Assembly (NCBI RefSeq): GCF_000429465.1
Contig: NZ_AUBX01000014.1
Span: 406,001 to 470,000 of the forward strand
From: Algoriphagus vanfongensis DSM 17529
GTDB taxonomy: Bacteria > Bacteroidota > Bacteroidia > Cytophagales > Cyclobacteriaceae
Length of the DNA: 64,000 nucleotides
Direction of reading: 5' to 3'
Below, in pieces: positions 1 to 8,158 of this stretch. Below the pieces are notes generated by a model. The model saw only the letters and a list, made by a program, of their open reading frames with translations, did not search any database and was not told where the DNA came from. Position 1 is the first letter of the stretch, and each line of letters starts with the position of its first letter. The position numbers were made by a program, and so were the translations under genes.

Positions 1-144
1 CAAAATCATCCGAAAAAGAGTGGTTTTCCCAGCTCCGTTATTGCCTACTAAGCCGAAACACTCCGAAGAGGGAATTTCCAAGGATTCCACATCCAGCACC
101 ACGGCTTCTTTGTATTGCTTTTTAAGGCTATCTATCTTGATCAT
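1..144 (-). CDS. ABC transporter ATP-binding protein (N-terminal 48 codons only, cut by window edge)
   Basis: The visible part is the N-terminus of an ABC ATPase. It contains the Walker A motif GNNGAGKTT at about residues 36-44, preceded by the usual first beta strands (KIDSLKKQY...VLDVESLEI). The Walker B and signature motifs lie outside the window. The start codon overlaps the stop codon of the upstream permease gene as ATGA (4 bp), so the two are almost certainly translated as a coupled pair and form one ABC exporter. The substrate cannot be told from the sequence. Confidence 0.85.
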   Translation of the reverse strand, partial: MIKIDSLKKQYKEAVVLDVESLEIPSSECFGLVGNNGAGKTTLFRMIL

Positions 145-1628
145 AATTCTTGTCTAAAAGAGGAAGAAATCTCGTATTTATTATCGTAAACTCGTTTGAT
201 ATTTATTTTGCTCAAAAGCTTAAAGCTCAAAATCCCAACTATCCCGCAAAGCGACAAAGCTATCAATCCGGCGTAATCGTTGATCAACAAGGAGAAAGGC
301 AGGTAAATCAAATAAGGCAAAACCATCATCGGTACTACCATCAGCCATTGAGCCGCCCCTACTCCTTCGTAGTTAAACATGGCCCCTTTGTTCAGGTCCA
401 TTGGCTTGGGCTTCCACAGGGCCAAATAAATGATCGCATGAACCAGCACCCCGACATTGAACAAAAAGGTAGCCGCATGAACCGCCAAAATCTGCCATCC
501 GAAGTAAACGTAAGGTACCGAAGCTAAAAAACACAAAATCGAAACTGAAATAAACAGCAAGTATTTTCCTTTGACCAGCTCTTCGACACCGCCCTTTTTG
601 GATAGGTAAAAATCAAAGTTCTGCGAATTCCAGCTGAGGAACAATTGCCCATACTGGATCATGAAAATGCCGGTGATAAACACCCCTACAAAAATGAAAA
701 TTGGCGAAATCCCCTCGTCAGATGCATAGGCAGGATTGGTATAAAAGATCAAACCATACAAGAGAAAAAAACCCGTGAGCATCAAGTAAGTCCTACTTTT
801 TTTATGCCGGATGATCAGCTTCCACTCTACATTGGCCATCTCACCTGCCTGACCAAATCTTGAGAAAAAGCCAATGGACTGATCCGTAAAGCGGACGTTT
901 TCCTCCTCCGAAAGATCTTCCAAATAAGCATTGGATAGGTAATAAGAAAAGCACAAAAAGTAACTCCCAATCAAGCCTATCACCAAAACAATTACCGGAA
1001 TCAGACTGGTCAATGCAAAGTCAAAGAGTGGCTTTATGATCTCGCCCAGATTATACCAACCCATGTAACTTGATCCAGAACCAAGAACAAGAACTGCCAC
1101 CACGATGATCAAGCCCAGCGTGGAATCTTCAAACTTCTGTTTGAACCACAACATGAACCAATGCAAAATCCAGCTCATCAAGACGATGGACCCTACCCAT
1201 CCCAGCACGCCTAGCATGCCGTATTCCGGCAATACTACCTGCACTCCAGATGGAAGAAATAGCAAAAGAGCGATGATACTCATCGGAGAGAAAAAGGACC
1301 TACCCAGCAGCATGTGCATGATTTTCTTTTTCCCGATCGGCAAATGCAGCAAACTCTCCAGATCCACCACAGGTAGCTGCTGGATGAAGTAGCGGTACAT
1401 AAACTCAAAGAAAAAGAAGTAGATCAGGTAACTATTGAGCACCGACAAGGTGTCCTTAGAGCCTGTGATTTCCTGAATGATTTTGGGGAGAAATACTCCT
1501 GCCAAAACCACATAGGAAAGCAACAACAAAATGACCAGCCCCAAAACGATATTTGTAATTAAGCTTTTGGCAAAAGAGGTAGATCGAATACTTTTTAGAA
1601 ATTGCAGTCGAATTAATTCGAAAAACAT
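141..1628 (-). CDS. ABC transporter permease, DUF5687-like
   Basis: A 495-residue integral membrane protein with about a dozen hydrophobic segments spread along its length, the first at about residues 25-50. The overall make-up (N-terminal ELIRLQFLKSIRS, paired membrane blocks) resembles the DUF5687 permeases of Bacteroidota, which work with one ABC ATPase. Its stop codon overlaps the start of the ATPase gene at 141-144, so it is the membrane partner of that protein. The ATG at 1628 has no in-frame upstream alternative that looks better. The family assignment is from recall of the protein type; the substrate is unknown. Confidence 0.8.
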   Translation of the reverse strand: MFFELIRLQFLKSIRSTSFAKSLITNIVLGLVILLLLSYVVLAGVFLPKIIQEITGSKDTLSVLNSYLIYFFFFEFMYRYFIQQLPVVDLESLLHLPIGKKKIMHMLLGRSFFSPMSIIALLLFLPSGVQVVLPEYGMLGVLGWVGSIVLMSWILHWFMLWFKQKFEDSTLGLIIVVAVLVLGSGSSYMGWYNLGEIIKPLFDFALTSLIPVIVLVIGLIGSYFLCFSYYLSNAYLEDLSEEENVRFTDQSIGFFSRFGQAGEMANVEWKLIIRHKKSRTYLMLTGFFLLYGLIFYTNPAYASDEGISPIFIFVGVFITGIFMIQYGQLFLSWNSQNFDFYLSKKGGVEELVKGKYLLFISVSILCFLASVPYVYFGWQILAVHAATFLFNVGVLVHAIIYLALWKPKPMDLNKGAMFNYEGVGAAQWLMVVPMMVLPYLIYLPFSLLINDYAGLIALSLCGIVGILSFKLLSKINIKRVYDNKYEISSSFRQEL

Positions 1629-1702
1629 AGAATTGGTATTAAAAACTAATAAACTGTCTCAGGATAAATAAAGGAAGAATTCAGTTGACTAAAAAGTTAC
1701 CC

Positions 1703-2434
1703 ATGCATAAATCTGCACAAGAAACCGAATTTTATGATGTTGTTGAGGCCAGAAGGTCGGTCCGAATATTTGATCAAGAAGCTGCCTTTGATCACGACAT
1801 TGTAGAAAAGGCCATTCAGGCAGCCATCCTGTCCCCCAACAGTTCCAATCTGCAGCTGTATCAATTTGTCCGAATACCAGAATCTTCCCCCAATAAAGAT
1901 AAACTTGCTGAGCTCTGCATGCGCCAAAAAGCTGCAACAACTGCCCGAGAGCTTGTCATTGTCCTTACCAGAAGGGATCTTTGGAAATCCAGGGCAAACG
2001 CCAACTATGAGTTTATCCTTAACTCCAGACAAAATCAATCGGAGAAAAAAGTCAAACAGATAGGGAGTTATTACAAAAAACTGATCCCAAAACTCTTTGG
2101 AAAATTCCCCGGATGGACCTTGGTCAAGACAGCAATCGCTTGGTGGGTAGGTCTTCGCAGACCCATGGTTCGGGAAGTCAGCGAGACTGATGTCAGAATT
2201 TCCGTGCATAAAAGCGCCGCTTTGGCATCAATGACATTTATGCTGGCGATGAAAGCATCCGGCTATGACACCTGTCCCATGGAGGGTTTTGACTCCAAGC
2301 GTGTAAAAAAACTTTTAGATCTTCCTACTGCCTCAGAAATCTGCATGATAATAGGATGCGGAAACGGAAAGCCGGAAGGGATCTACGGACCTCGTTTCCG
2401 AGTTCCTTTTGAAGAGTTGGTGGTAGAAAAATAA
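1703..2434 (+). CDS. Nitroreductase family protein
   Basis: An FMN-dependent nitroreductase-fold protein. The N-terminal region has the family hallmark VVEARRSVRIF followed by the helix AIQAAILSPNSSNLQ, which contacts FMN phosphate and the dimer interface. The C-terminal part has the glycine-rich CMIIGCGNGKPEG strand-turn seen in the family. The frame is open from a TTG at 1685, but the ATG at 1703 gives the more usual N-terminus (MHKSAQETEFYDVVEARRS) and is preferred here; the TTG start would add six residues. The middle (about residues 90-150) is longer than in minimal nitroreductases and is rich in Lys and Trp. The gene stands alone and is followed by a bidirectional terminator. The substrate is unknown. 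Confidence 0.85.
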   Translation: MHKSAQETEFYDVVEARRSVRIFDQEAAFDHDIVEKAIQAAILSPNSSNLQLYQFVRIPESSPNKDKLAELCMRQKAATTARELVIVLTRRDLWKSRANANYEFILNSRQNQSEKKVKQIGSYYKKLIPKLFGKFPGWTLVKTAIAWWVGLRRPMVREVSETDVRISVHKSAALASMTFMLAMKASGYDTCPMEGFDSKRVKKLLDLPTASEICMIIGCGNGKPEGIYGPRFRVPFEELVVEK

Positions 2435-2457
2435 AAGCCCGATAAATCGGGCTTTTT
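2433..2457. terminator. Bidirectional intrinsic terminator between convergent genes
   Basis: An AT-extended inverted repeat, AAAAGCCCGAT / ATCGGGCTTTT, with A and T tracts on either side. It lies directly after the nitroreductase stop and only a few bases before the stop of the opposing PfkB kinase gene, so it can serve both. Confidence 0.85.
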
Positions 2458-2463
2458 ATCTCT

Positions 2464-3459
2464 TTAAGGATTCAATCTAGCCAAAATCTCTTTGGCTTCA
2501 TGCCATTGTAATCTCGGACCAAATTGGCTGACAATTCTGGATGAAGCCATAGAAGCAAGTTTGCCACTCGATGCGTAGGAATGCCCATTGGTGATACCAA
2601 ACAAGAAAGCTCCTGCAAACATATCTCCTGCACCATTGGAATCGATAGCAGTCGTCTGATAAGGCTCGATATCGATAAATGTATCCCCATCAAAGATCAT
2701 CGCCCCGTTCTTACCCTGAGTGATCACGAAATGCTTCGCTACTTTTTTCATTTCTTCACGCGCATCCATCACATTGTCTGTACCTGTATAAAGCATCGCC
2801 TCTTCTTCATTGGAGAAAAGCAAGTCCACACTAGCACCGATCACATCATCAAAGTTTTCTTTGAAATACTTCACCATGGCCGGATCAGAAAAAGTCAAAG
2901 CCACCTTTGTACCTGCTTCTTCTGCAACTTTCTTGGCGTGGACCATCGCTTCTTTTCCGTTAGGAGAAGTCACTAGATATCCTTCTATGAATAGGTATTT
3001 GGAATCCTTGATCGCTGAGTCATGAATGTCTTTAGTCGAAAAATTTTGAGTAATTCCTAAAAAAGAATTCATAGTCCGCTCGGAGTCCTCGGTCACCATG
3101 ACGAGACATTTCCCGGTCACACCATCTTCCAATGCCTCTTTTTTCAAGGCAATAGCAACTCCTGAGTCCACCAAGTCCTGCAAGTAAAAGTGTCCCAATT
3201 CATCATTTGCAACTCGGAAATTATAAAATGACTTACCGCCAAACTGACTTACCGCCACTATGGAATTGGCAGCTGAACCACCAGCTTGCTTTTTAGCCTC
3301 CTTGGTATTGATCACTGCCATCAAGGAGTTTTGGCGATCTTCATCCACCAAAGTCATCAGACCTTTTTCGACTCCATTGTCAGCAAAAAACTGATCGGTC
3401 ACTTGAAACTCCATGTCCACCAAGGCATTTCCGATGCCTGTCACGTCGTATTTTTTCAT
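2464..3459 (-). CDS. PfkB-family kinase, probably adenosine kinase
   Basis: A 331-residue ribokinase/PfkB-fold sugar or nucleoside kinase. It carries the N-terminal GNALVDMEF segment, the substrate-site AGGSAANSIVAVSQFGG, and the C-terminal signature DSNGAGDMFAGAFLFG whose Asp in GAGD is the catalytic base. Length and the 'AGGSAAN' form fit adenosine kinase-like proteins of Bacteroidota better than fructokinase. Role (family knowledge): ATP-dependent phosphorylation of adenosine to AMP in salvage. It is a single gene with a terminator at its 3' end. A ribokinase or other nucleoside kinase remains possible. Confidence 0.8.
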   Translation of the reverse strand: MKKYDVTGIGNALVDMEFQVTDQFFADNGVEKGLMTLVDEDRQNSLMAVINTKEAKKQAGGSAANSIVAVSQFGGKSFYNFRVANDELGHFYLQDLVDSGVAIALKKEALEDGVTGKCLVMVTEDSERTMNSFLGITQNFSTKDIHDSAIKDSKYLFIEGYLVTSPNGKEAMVHAKKVAEEAGTKVALTFSDPAMVKYFKENFDDVIGASVDLLFSNEEEAMLYTGTDNVMDAREEMKKVAKHFVITQGKNGAMIFDGDTFIDIEPYQTTAIDSNGAGDMFAGAFLFGITNGHSYASSGKLASMASSRIVSQFGPRLQWHEAKEILARLNP

Positions 3460-3465
3460 TTTTTA

Positions 3466-3640
3466 TGAATTGGAAAATTTTAAAATTGGTTTTGAAAGTG
3501 GGAAAGTTAGGTTCTATTTCACTATTCATTATTCCAGTTAAATCATTATTGTCAATTGAGAAATTCCGCTCTGAGGTTCAAAAGAGCCTCGTAAATCGTA
3601 CTTCGAATTTCGTAAATCAAACTTCGTCAATCGAAAATCC
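3466..3640 (+). repeat. Mosaic intergenic repeat, copy 1
   Basis: This spacer carries a run of related words (TTGGAAAATT, TTTGAAAGTGGGAAAGTTAG), then TTCATTATTCCAG, then CCTCGTAAATCGTA at 3587-3600 followed by variants of the same word. The spacer at 45755-45910 has the same words in the same order and strand, including the identical 14-mer CCTCGTAAATCGTA. It is flanked by two minus-strand genes and shows no open frame of its own. Confidence 0.55.
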
Positions 3641-4790
3641 GGTGTCTTTCAAATGGCTTATTCCTGTCGAACAAATAGCGATAAGTATGATGAGTCTTGT
3701 AGATTTCTGCCAAAAGCTGTTCACAAACACGCATCATTTTCGGGTTGAAATCACCGATCCAGTTCATCTCAATGGTTTTATAAGGGAAAGACGGCTTCCC
3801 GCTCATCTTATCATAAGAAATGATCATGGCGCTTTCCACACCCTTCCCCTGATGCTCAGGCACTACCCCGAAGACTAATCCTAGCATCTTATTGGGTGGA
3901 GAGAATGTCTTGTACCACAAGAATTTCAATTTCCCGATCAAATCCATCTTCCCATTGACATGCTTGAAAATCTGGTTGATCTCAGGTATCTGAATAAAGA
4001 ACCCAACTGGATCTTCCTTGTGAAAAGCGAAATAAATCAAACGCTCATCGATGATAGGCTTCATTTTCCCAAACATCAACTTGGCCTCTTTCAAAGACAA
4101 TGATTTCCCCATGTGCCTTGCCCAAGCTTTATTGTAGACGGTCATGAAATATTCCGGAGCTTTTTCCGCCAATTCTTTTCCTTTGATATATCTGAAAGAA
4201 TAATCCGGATCAGCCATGATCTGATTGGCACGTTTGATCATCTTCTCATCAAATCCCAGATTCTGAACAGGCCTCATGTACGTGTACTGCTTGAAGTAAA
4301 GCTGAAAACCATAGTCCTCAAAAAACTGCTGGTAGTACTCAAAGTTCCAGGGCATATTGTAATTAGGCTCAGAAAAGCCATCAACAAGCAATCCCCACCA
4401 TTTATCTCTCTCTCCAAAGTTGATCGGACCATCCATGGCCTCCATCCCTTCTGACTCCAGCCATTCTTTGGCTACATCAAACAACATAAAAGCCGCCTTC
4501 TGATCATTGATGCATTCAAAGAATCCAAGACCTCCAGTCGGCTGCTTTTCTTTCATTTTGGGATTGATGAAAGCGGCCACTCTTCCGATGCTTTCCCCTT
4601 TGTCATTTTGAAGCAACCAGCGCTTGGCTTTGGCTCCATTTCTAAAAAGCTTATTGGTTTCAGGGTGAAAAAGCCCTTCAATATCTGCGTCCAAAGGCCT
4701 GATCCAGTTCTCTTCATTTTTGTAAAGACGGACAGCCATCTGGATAAATTCCTTTTCCTGAGCAGGACTGCTAACTTCTACTAAGTTCAT
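3627..4790 (-). CDS. GNAT-superfamily-like acyltransferase, two-domain, function unknown
   Basis: A 387-residue soluble protein whose order of elements suggests a GNAT acyltransferase fold. The first half holds an RLYKNEENWIRPLD segment and strands around SIGRVAAFINP. The second half holds the strand and pyrophosphate-loop region VFGVVPEHQGKGVESAMI, where QGKGVES is a GNAT-type coenzyme A loop (Q/R-x-x-G-x-G/A). The first half also has a conserved-looking stretch GPINFGERDKWWGLLVDGF. I recognise it as a conserved hypothetical of Bacteroidota without an assigned substrate. It is monocistronic; the stop lies inside the repeat-rich spacer before the PfkB kinase gene. Confidence 0.65.
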   Translation of the reverse strand: MNLVEVSSPAQEKEFIQMAVRLYKNEENWIRPLDADIEGLFHPETNKLFRNGAKAKRWLLQNDKGESIGRVAAFINPKMKEKQPTGGLGFFECINDQKAAFMLFDVAKEWLESEGMEAMDGPINFGERDKWWGLLVDGFSEPNYNMPWNFEYYQQFFEDYGFQLYFKQYTYMRPVQNLGFDEKMIKRANQIMADPDYSFRYIKGKELAEKAPEYFMTVYNKAWARHMGKSLSLKEAKLMFGKMKPIIDERLIYFAFHKEDPVGFFIQIPEINQIFKHVNGKMDLIGKLKFLWYKTFSPPNKMLGLVFGVVPEHQGKGVESAMIISYDKMSGKPSFPYKTIEMNWIGDFNPKMMRVCEQLLAEIYKTHHTYRYLFDRNKPFERHRIFD

Positions 4791-4872
4791 TGGGGAGATT
4801 TTAGTCCGCTAAAATACGGGAAGTGGTTGAAAGGGCAAAAATGAAAGCTATTCGTGAATTTGATCAAAAATA

Positions 4873-4899
4873 AAAAAGCTACTTCCAAAGAAGTAGCTT
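4873..4899 (-). terminator. Intrinsic terminator of rimO
   Basis: A ten-base-pair hairpin, AAGCTACTTC / GAAGTAGCTT with a four-base loop (4876-4899), followed on the minus strand by a run of six T. It lies 16 bp after the rimO stop. Confidence 0.85.
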
Positions 4900-4914
4900 G
4901 TATTTTATAAGGCT

Positions 4915-6228
4915 TTACTCTACTACATCCCCATACAAATCAAACTCGGTAGCCTCGGTGATTTTCACATTTACAAAATCACCCACTCGGCAATAATCCT
5001 TGGAAGCGTCTATCAACACTTCATTATCTACTTCAACAGAATCGTATTCTGTCCGGCCTACGAAGTGACCCCCTTCTTTTTTATCAATTAAAACTTTGAA
5101 AGTCTTCCCAACTTTTTCCTGATTCAAATCATAAGAAATCTGCTCCTGAATTTCCATCAGATTGTTTGCCCGCTCCTGTTTCACTTCCTGAGGAATGGAA
5201 TCTTCCATCGTGAATGCATGGGTGTTTTCCTCATGAGAATAAGTGAACACTCCCAATCGCTCAAATTTCATTCGCTCAACAAAGTCCACCATTTCTTGGT
5301 ATTCTTTTTCTCCTTCACCTGGATGTCCAGCAATCAGGGTAGTTCGAATCGCTATATCTGGAAGAATATCTCGGATACTGTGAATTAAATCCTCCTGCTT
5401 CTGGCGGGTGGTTCCACGACGCATCGCTTTCAGCACATCCGTCGAACCGTGCTGCAAAGGAATATCCAAGTAGTTACAGATATTATCCCGCTCTTTCATC
5501 ACCTCGATCACATCCATTGGAAAACCGGTTGGGTAAGCATAATGCAAACGGATCCAATCGATGCCATTCACATCAGAAAGTCTACGCATCAATTCAGCAA
5601 GATTTCTCTTTTTATAAATATCCAAACCATAATAGGTTGAATCCTGAGCAATCAACAAAAGCTCTTTGGTTCCTTGGGCAGCTTTATGCTCTGCCTCTTT
5701 CACCAACTCTTCAATAGGTCTGGAAATATGTCCGCCTCTCATCAAAGGAATCGCGCAAAAAGAGCAAGGACGGTCACATCCCTCTGAAATCTTCATGTAC
5801 GCATAGTGAGAAGAGTGCGTCAACAATCTTTCCCCAACCAATTCATGCTTATAATCTGCCTTGAACTTCTTCAAAATCGCAGGCAAATCCCGTGTCCCAA
5901 AGAACGCATCCACCTGAGGGATTTCTTTTTCCAAATCGTCTTTGTAGCGCTGAGAAAGACAACCTGTCACATAGACTTTGTCCACCAACCCCTGCTCCTT
6001 GGCATCTACATATTGCAAAATCGTATCGATGGATTCCTGCTTGGCATTATCGATAAAGCCACAGGTATTGATGATAATGATGTTATTGTCATCCGTATTG
6101 GACTCATGGCTGGCGTTGATTCCATTTCCTTTGAGTTGGGTCAAAAGCACCTCAGAATCCACCAAGTTTTTGGAGCAACCCATGGTGATGATATTGACCT
6201 TGTCTTTTTTTAATGTTCTCGCTTTCAC
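4915..6228 (-). CDS. rimO: Ribosomal protein S12 methylthiotransferase RimO
   Basis: A 437-residue radical-SAM methylthiotransferase that modifies the conserved Asp of ribosomal protein S12 using two 4Fe-4S clusters and SAM. Visible domains: N-terminal UPF0004 domain with the Cys of MGCSKNLVDSE, a second Cys in NTCGFI and a third in VTGCLSQRY; the radical SAM motif GCDRPCSFCAIP (CX3CX2C); and a C-terminal TRAM domain ending VNVKITEATEFDLYGDVV. The SKN(L)VDSE form and the absence of tRNA-type features separate it from MiaB. The start is GTG at 6228; the only nearby in-frame Met lies inside the conserved MGCSKN and would remove the first strand. A TACCTTTG -7 box sits at 6252-6259. Confidence 0.95.
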   Translation of the reverse strand: MKARTLKKDKVNIITMGCSKNLVDSEVLLTQLKGNGINASHESNTDDNNIIIINTCGFIDNAKQESIDTILQYVDAKEQGLVDKVYVTGCLSQRYKDDLEKEIPQVDAFFGTRDLPAILKKFKADYKHELVGERLLTHSSHYAYMKISEGCDRPCSFCAIPLMRGGHISRPIEELVKEAEHKAAQGTKELLLIAQDSTYYGLDIYKKRNLAELMRRLSDVNGIDWIRLHYAYPTGFPMDVIEVMKERDNICNYLDIPLQHGSTDVLKAMRRGTTRQKQEDLIHSIRDILPDIAIRTTLIAGHPGEGEKEYQEMVDFVERMKFERLGVFTYSHEENTHAFTMEDSIPQEVKQERANNLMEIQEQISYDLNQEKVGKTFKVLIDKKEGGHFVGRTEYDSVEVDNEVLIDASKDYCRVGDFVNVKITEATEFDLYGDVVE

Positions 6229-6251
6229 TGCTATTCGTCGATTTGGGAATG

Positions 6252-6259
6252 CAAAGGTA
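6252..6259 (-). promoter_or_regulatory. -7 promoter box of rimO (TACCTTTG)
   Basis: An exact match to the Bacteroidota -7 consensus TAnnTTTG on the minus strand, 23 bp before the GTG start of rimO. A clear -33 TTG is not seen, so the call rests on the box and its position. Confidence 0.45.
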
Positions 6260-6265
6260 GGGAAA

Positions 6266-6330
6266 ATAGAGTTGGAAAGTGAAAAAGTTGAAAGGTTGGA
6301 AAGTTCCCGACCCTCATAGTTTTGTTTCTA
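6266..6330 (+). repeat. Mosaic intergenic repeat, short copy
   Basis: The spacer upstream of rimO contains GTTGGAAAGTG, GTTGAAAGGTTGGAAAGTT and then CCCGACCCTCATAG. The same words occur at 45765-45830 (GTTGAAAGG, GTTGAAAAGTTAGACCCT) and in part at 3490-3515. It is non-coding and lies between two minus-strand genes. Confidence 0.5.
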
Positions 6331-6399
6331 GGAAGTTGAAGGTCATCCAGAGATCAAGTTGCTGAATTTTTAAATTTTACAATTTTCAAATATTTCAAT

Positions 6400-7197
6400 T
6401 CAAAAATCAGAAGGATTCTTGACATGCGTTTCCCACAAGAATAAGCCGTACGCCGGGGCGGCAGGAATTTTCTGCCAATCAGAATCTGGATTAGAAAGTC
6501 TGTTATGGATTTCTTCCAATTTCCATTCTCCAGACCCGACATACCAGATGGCCCGCATCATTTTCCGAACCTGGTGATGTAAAAAACCCTCTCCTTCCAC
6601 TTCAAAACAATAAATTTCATCTTGCAGAAACTCTTTTGCCAAAACACCTTGATCAACTCGTATTTCACAGAAATTGATCTTGCGGGTAAAATCCGATTTG
6701 GTAGCGGAAGGAGTACAAAAAGCCTTAAAATCATGGCTTCCTTCAAATGCCTTTGCCGCCAGCTCCATTTGTTCCAACCTCAAATCCTTAAAAAGAGGTA
6801 CTACAAATGAGGAAGCGAAGGCATGATTCTCATTTTCCGTGAAGTAATAACGATAGGTTTTTCTTTGGATTTGCTGGATCAAATTAAAAGATCGCTCCAC
6901 TGGTTTGACCTCGTGAATGAAAATTTCTCCTCCCAAGTTTTCATTCAAAGCAGGGATCAATTGGATCCAATCGACTTCCTCTTTTAAGAAAATCTGGAAA
7001 AATCCCTGTTTACAACTAACTCCCGAGTCCGTTCTACTTCCACCCAGGACAGTGAAATCTTCATGCCCCAAAACAAACCGAATCACGCGTTCGATCTTCC
7101 CCTGAATAGTCGCTTGCCCTTTTTGGATCGCCCATCCTTTGTAGCGGGCTCCAAAATAGGAAATCGTAAAAAGATAGGAAAATGGTCTTGTTTGCAC
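6400..7197 (-). CDS. truA: TruA-like tRNA pseudouridine synthase, divergent
   Basis: A pseudouridine synthase of the TruA family (E. coli TruA acts at tRNA positions 38-40). The core is present: strand SYLFTISYFGARYKGWAIQ, catalytic motif SRTDSGVSCKQG with the Asp at residue 57, the KTYRYYF strand, EGEGFLHHQVRKMMRAIWYVG, and the C-terminal APAYGLFLW. The usual GRTDAGVHA is changed to SRTDSGVSC, so this may be a paralogue with another site. The frame is open to an ATG at 7305, but that would overlap the divergent gene starting at 7286. GTG at 7197 gives a normal TruA N-terminus; TTG at 7269 or 7275 are alternatives. Confidence 0.8.
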   Translation of the reverse strand: MQTRPFSYLFTISYFGARYKGWAIQKGQATIQGKIERVIRFVLGHEDFTVLGGSRTDSGVSCKQGFFQIFLKEEVDWIQLIPALNENLGGEIFIHEVKPVERSFNLIQQIQRKTYRYYFTENENHAFASSFVVPLFKDLRLEQMELAAKAFEGSHDFKAFCTPSATKSDFTRKINFCEIRVDQGVLAKEFLQDEIYCFEVEGEGFLHHQVRKMMRAIWYVGSGEWKLEEIHNRLSNPDSDWQKIPAAPAYGLFLWETHVKNPSDF

Positions 7198-7285
7198 TGG
7201 TTGATTGTTAGAGTTTTGAGATTCTCCAGTCTCTTGGAGAGTTGGATCAGGTTGAGTAACTTGATACAAACCCAAAAATACTCTT

Positions 7286-7870
7286 ATGAAAACATTTCTC
7301 AGCATACTACTGATTTTTGCAGGGATTTCTGCCTTTGGACAAAACCCTCCTTCAAAAGAAATTCAGATAAAAATGGCATTGCTAGCAGCTCCAGAGGATC
7401 AGCGGGAAAATGCAACAGTTTATGGATACGGCACAGATGGAGACATCATTCTTCTTCGACAAGGAAGTAACCAGACAGTTTGTTTGGGTGATGATCCGAG
7501 TAGAGAAGGACTGAGCATTGCGAGTTATCATATATCCGCACAACCTTTTATGGCAAGAGGCTGGGAACTCAAAAAAGAGGGAAAAACATTTAAGGAGATC
7601 TTTGACATCCGGGAAGCAGAATCCAAAGCCGGAAAACTTCAATTGCCTGATCAGGGAAGCGTTTTAAATGCATTGACTGCCGATGAAGCTGATGTGAATT
7701 GGACTACTGGAGAGGCAAAAAACACCTATACACGATCAGTGATTTATATTCCATGGGCTACTGCCGAAAGCACCGGACTTCCATTGAGTCCAGCTGGACC
7801 GGGCTTGCCTTGGATTATGGACCCTGGCACGCATCGTGCGCATATTATGATCAATCCGGCGAAGGATTGA
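7286..7870 (+). CDS. Secreted protein of unknown function
   Basis: A 194-residue protein with a clear signal peptide (Lys at position 2, hydrophobic core LSILLIFAGISAF, likely cleavage after AFG before QNPP). The mature part has no membrane segment and a block DQRENATVYGYGTDGDIILLRQGSNQTVCLGDDP, with one Cys, that looks conserved. Its C-terminal half ends in a Pro/Gly-rich LPLSPAGPGLPWIMDPGTHRAHIMINP with two His. I do not recognise a named domain. It is transcribed divergently from truA and followed at 38 bp by the DUF2442 gene. Confidence 0.8.
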   Translation: MKTFLSILLIFAGISAFGQNPPSKEIQIKMALLAAPEDQRENATVYGYGTDGDIILLRQGSNQTVCLGDDPSREGLSIASYHISAQPFMARGWELKKEGKTFKEIFDIREAESKAGKLQLPDQGSVLNALTADEADVNWTTGEAKNTYTRSVIYIPWATAESTGLPLSPAGPGLPWIMDPGTHRAHIMINPAKD

Positions 7871-7907
7871 CCTAAAGTTTGAAATCTGAAATTAGAAATT
7901 TGAATTT
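7871..7907 (+). repeat. Short repeat of the GAAATcTGAAATT type
   Basis: The 37-bp spacer consists mostly of TTTGAAATCTGAAATTAGAAATTTGAA, an iterated GAAATyTGA word. A related run read on the opposite strand occurs at 45930-45960. It carries no other signal. Confidence 0.4.
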
Positions 7908-8123
7908 ATGGAAACTGAAATAACTTTCGTTGAAGACCGGATGATTATCTCAAGAAACGGGATGAAAGTGATTCAGGATGTAAGGGAAGTTTCCACTAGG
8001 CTTTTTGAAGCTTCAGAGGAAGAACGTATTAAATACAAAATTTCTCCTTCCGGCTATGGAATCCACTGGCCCTTAATAGATGAAGATATTTCGGTAAATG
8101 AGCTAGTAAAAAATCAGAAGTGA
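7908..8123 (+). CDS. DUF2442 domain protein
   Basis: A 71-residue protein that matches the DUF2442 layout: a short beta-hairpin N-terminus (EITFVEDRMIISRNGMKVI), the segment TRLFEASEEERIKYKISPSGYGIHW, and the C-terminal signature HWPLIDEDISVNELV. Members often sit beside DUF4160 proteins and have been proposed as toxin-antitoxin-linked or DNA-binding, but no DUF4160 partner is seen here. The function is not established. Codon and base use are more AT-rich than in the flanking housekeeping genes. Confidence 0.75.
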   Translation: METEITFVEDRMIISRNGMKVIQDVREVSTRLFEASEEERIKYKISPSGYGIHWPLIDEDISVNELVKNQK

Positions 8124-8158
8124 CCTCAGGGAAAATAGAAAACTATTCAAATATTAAA

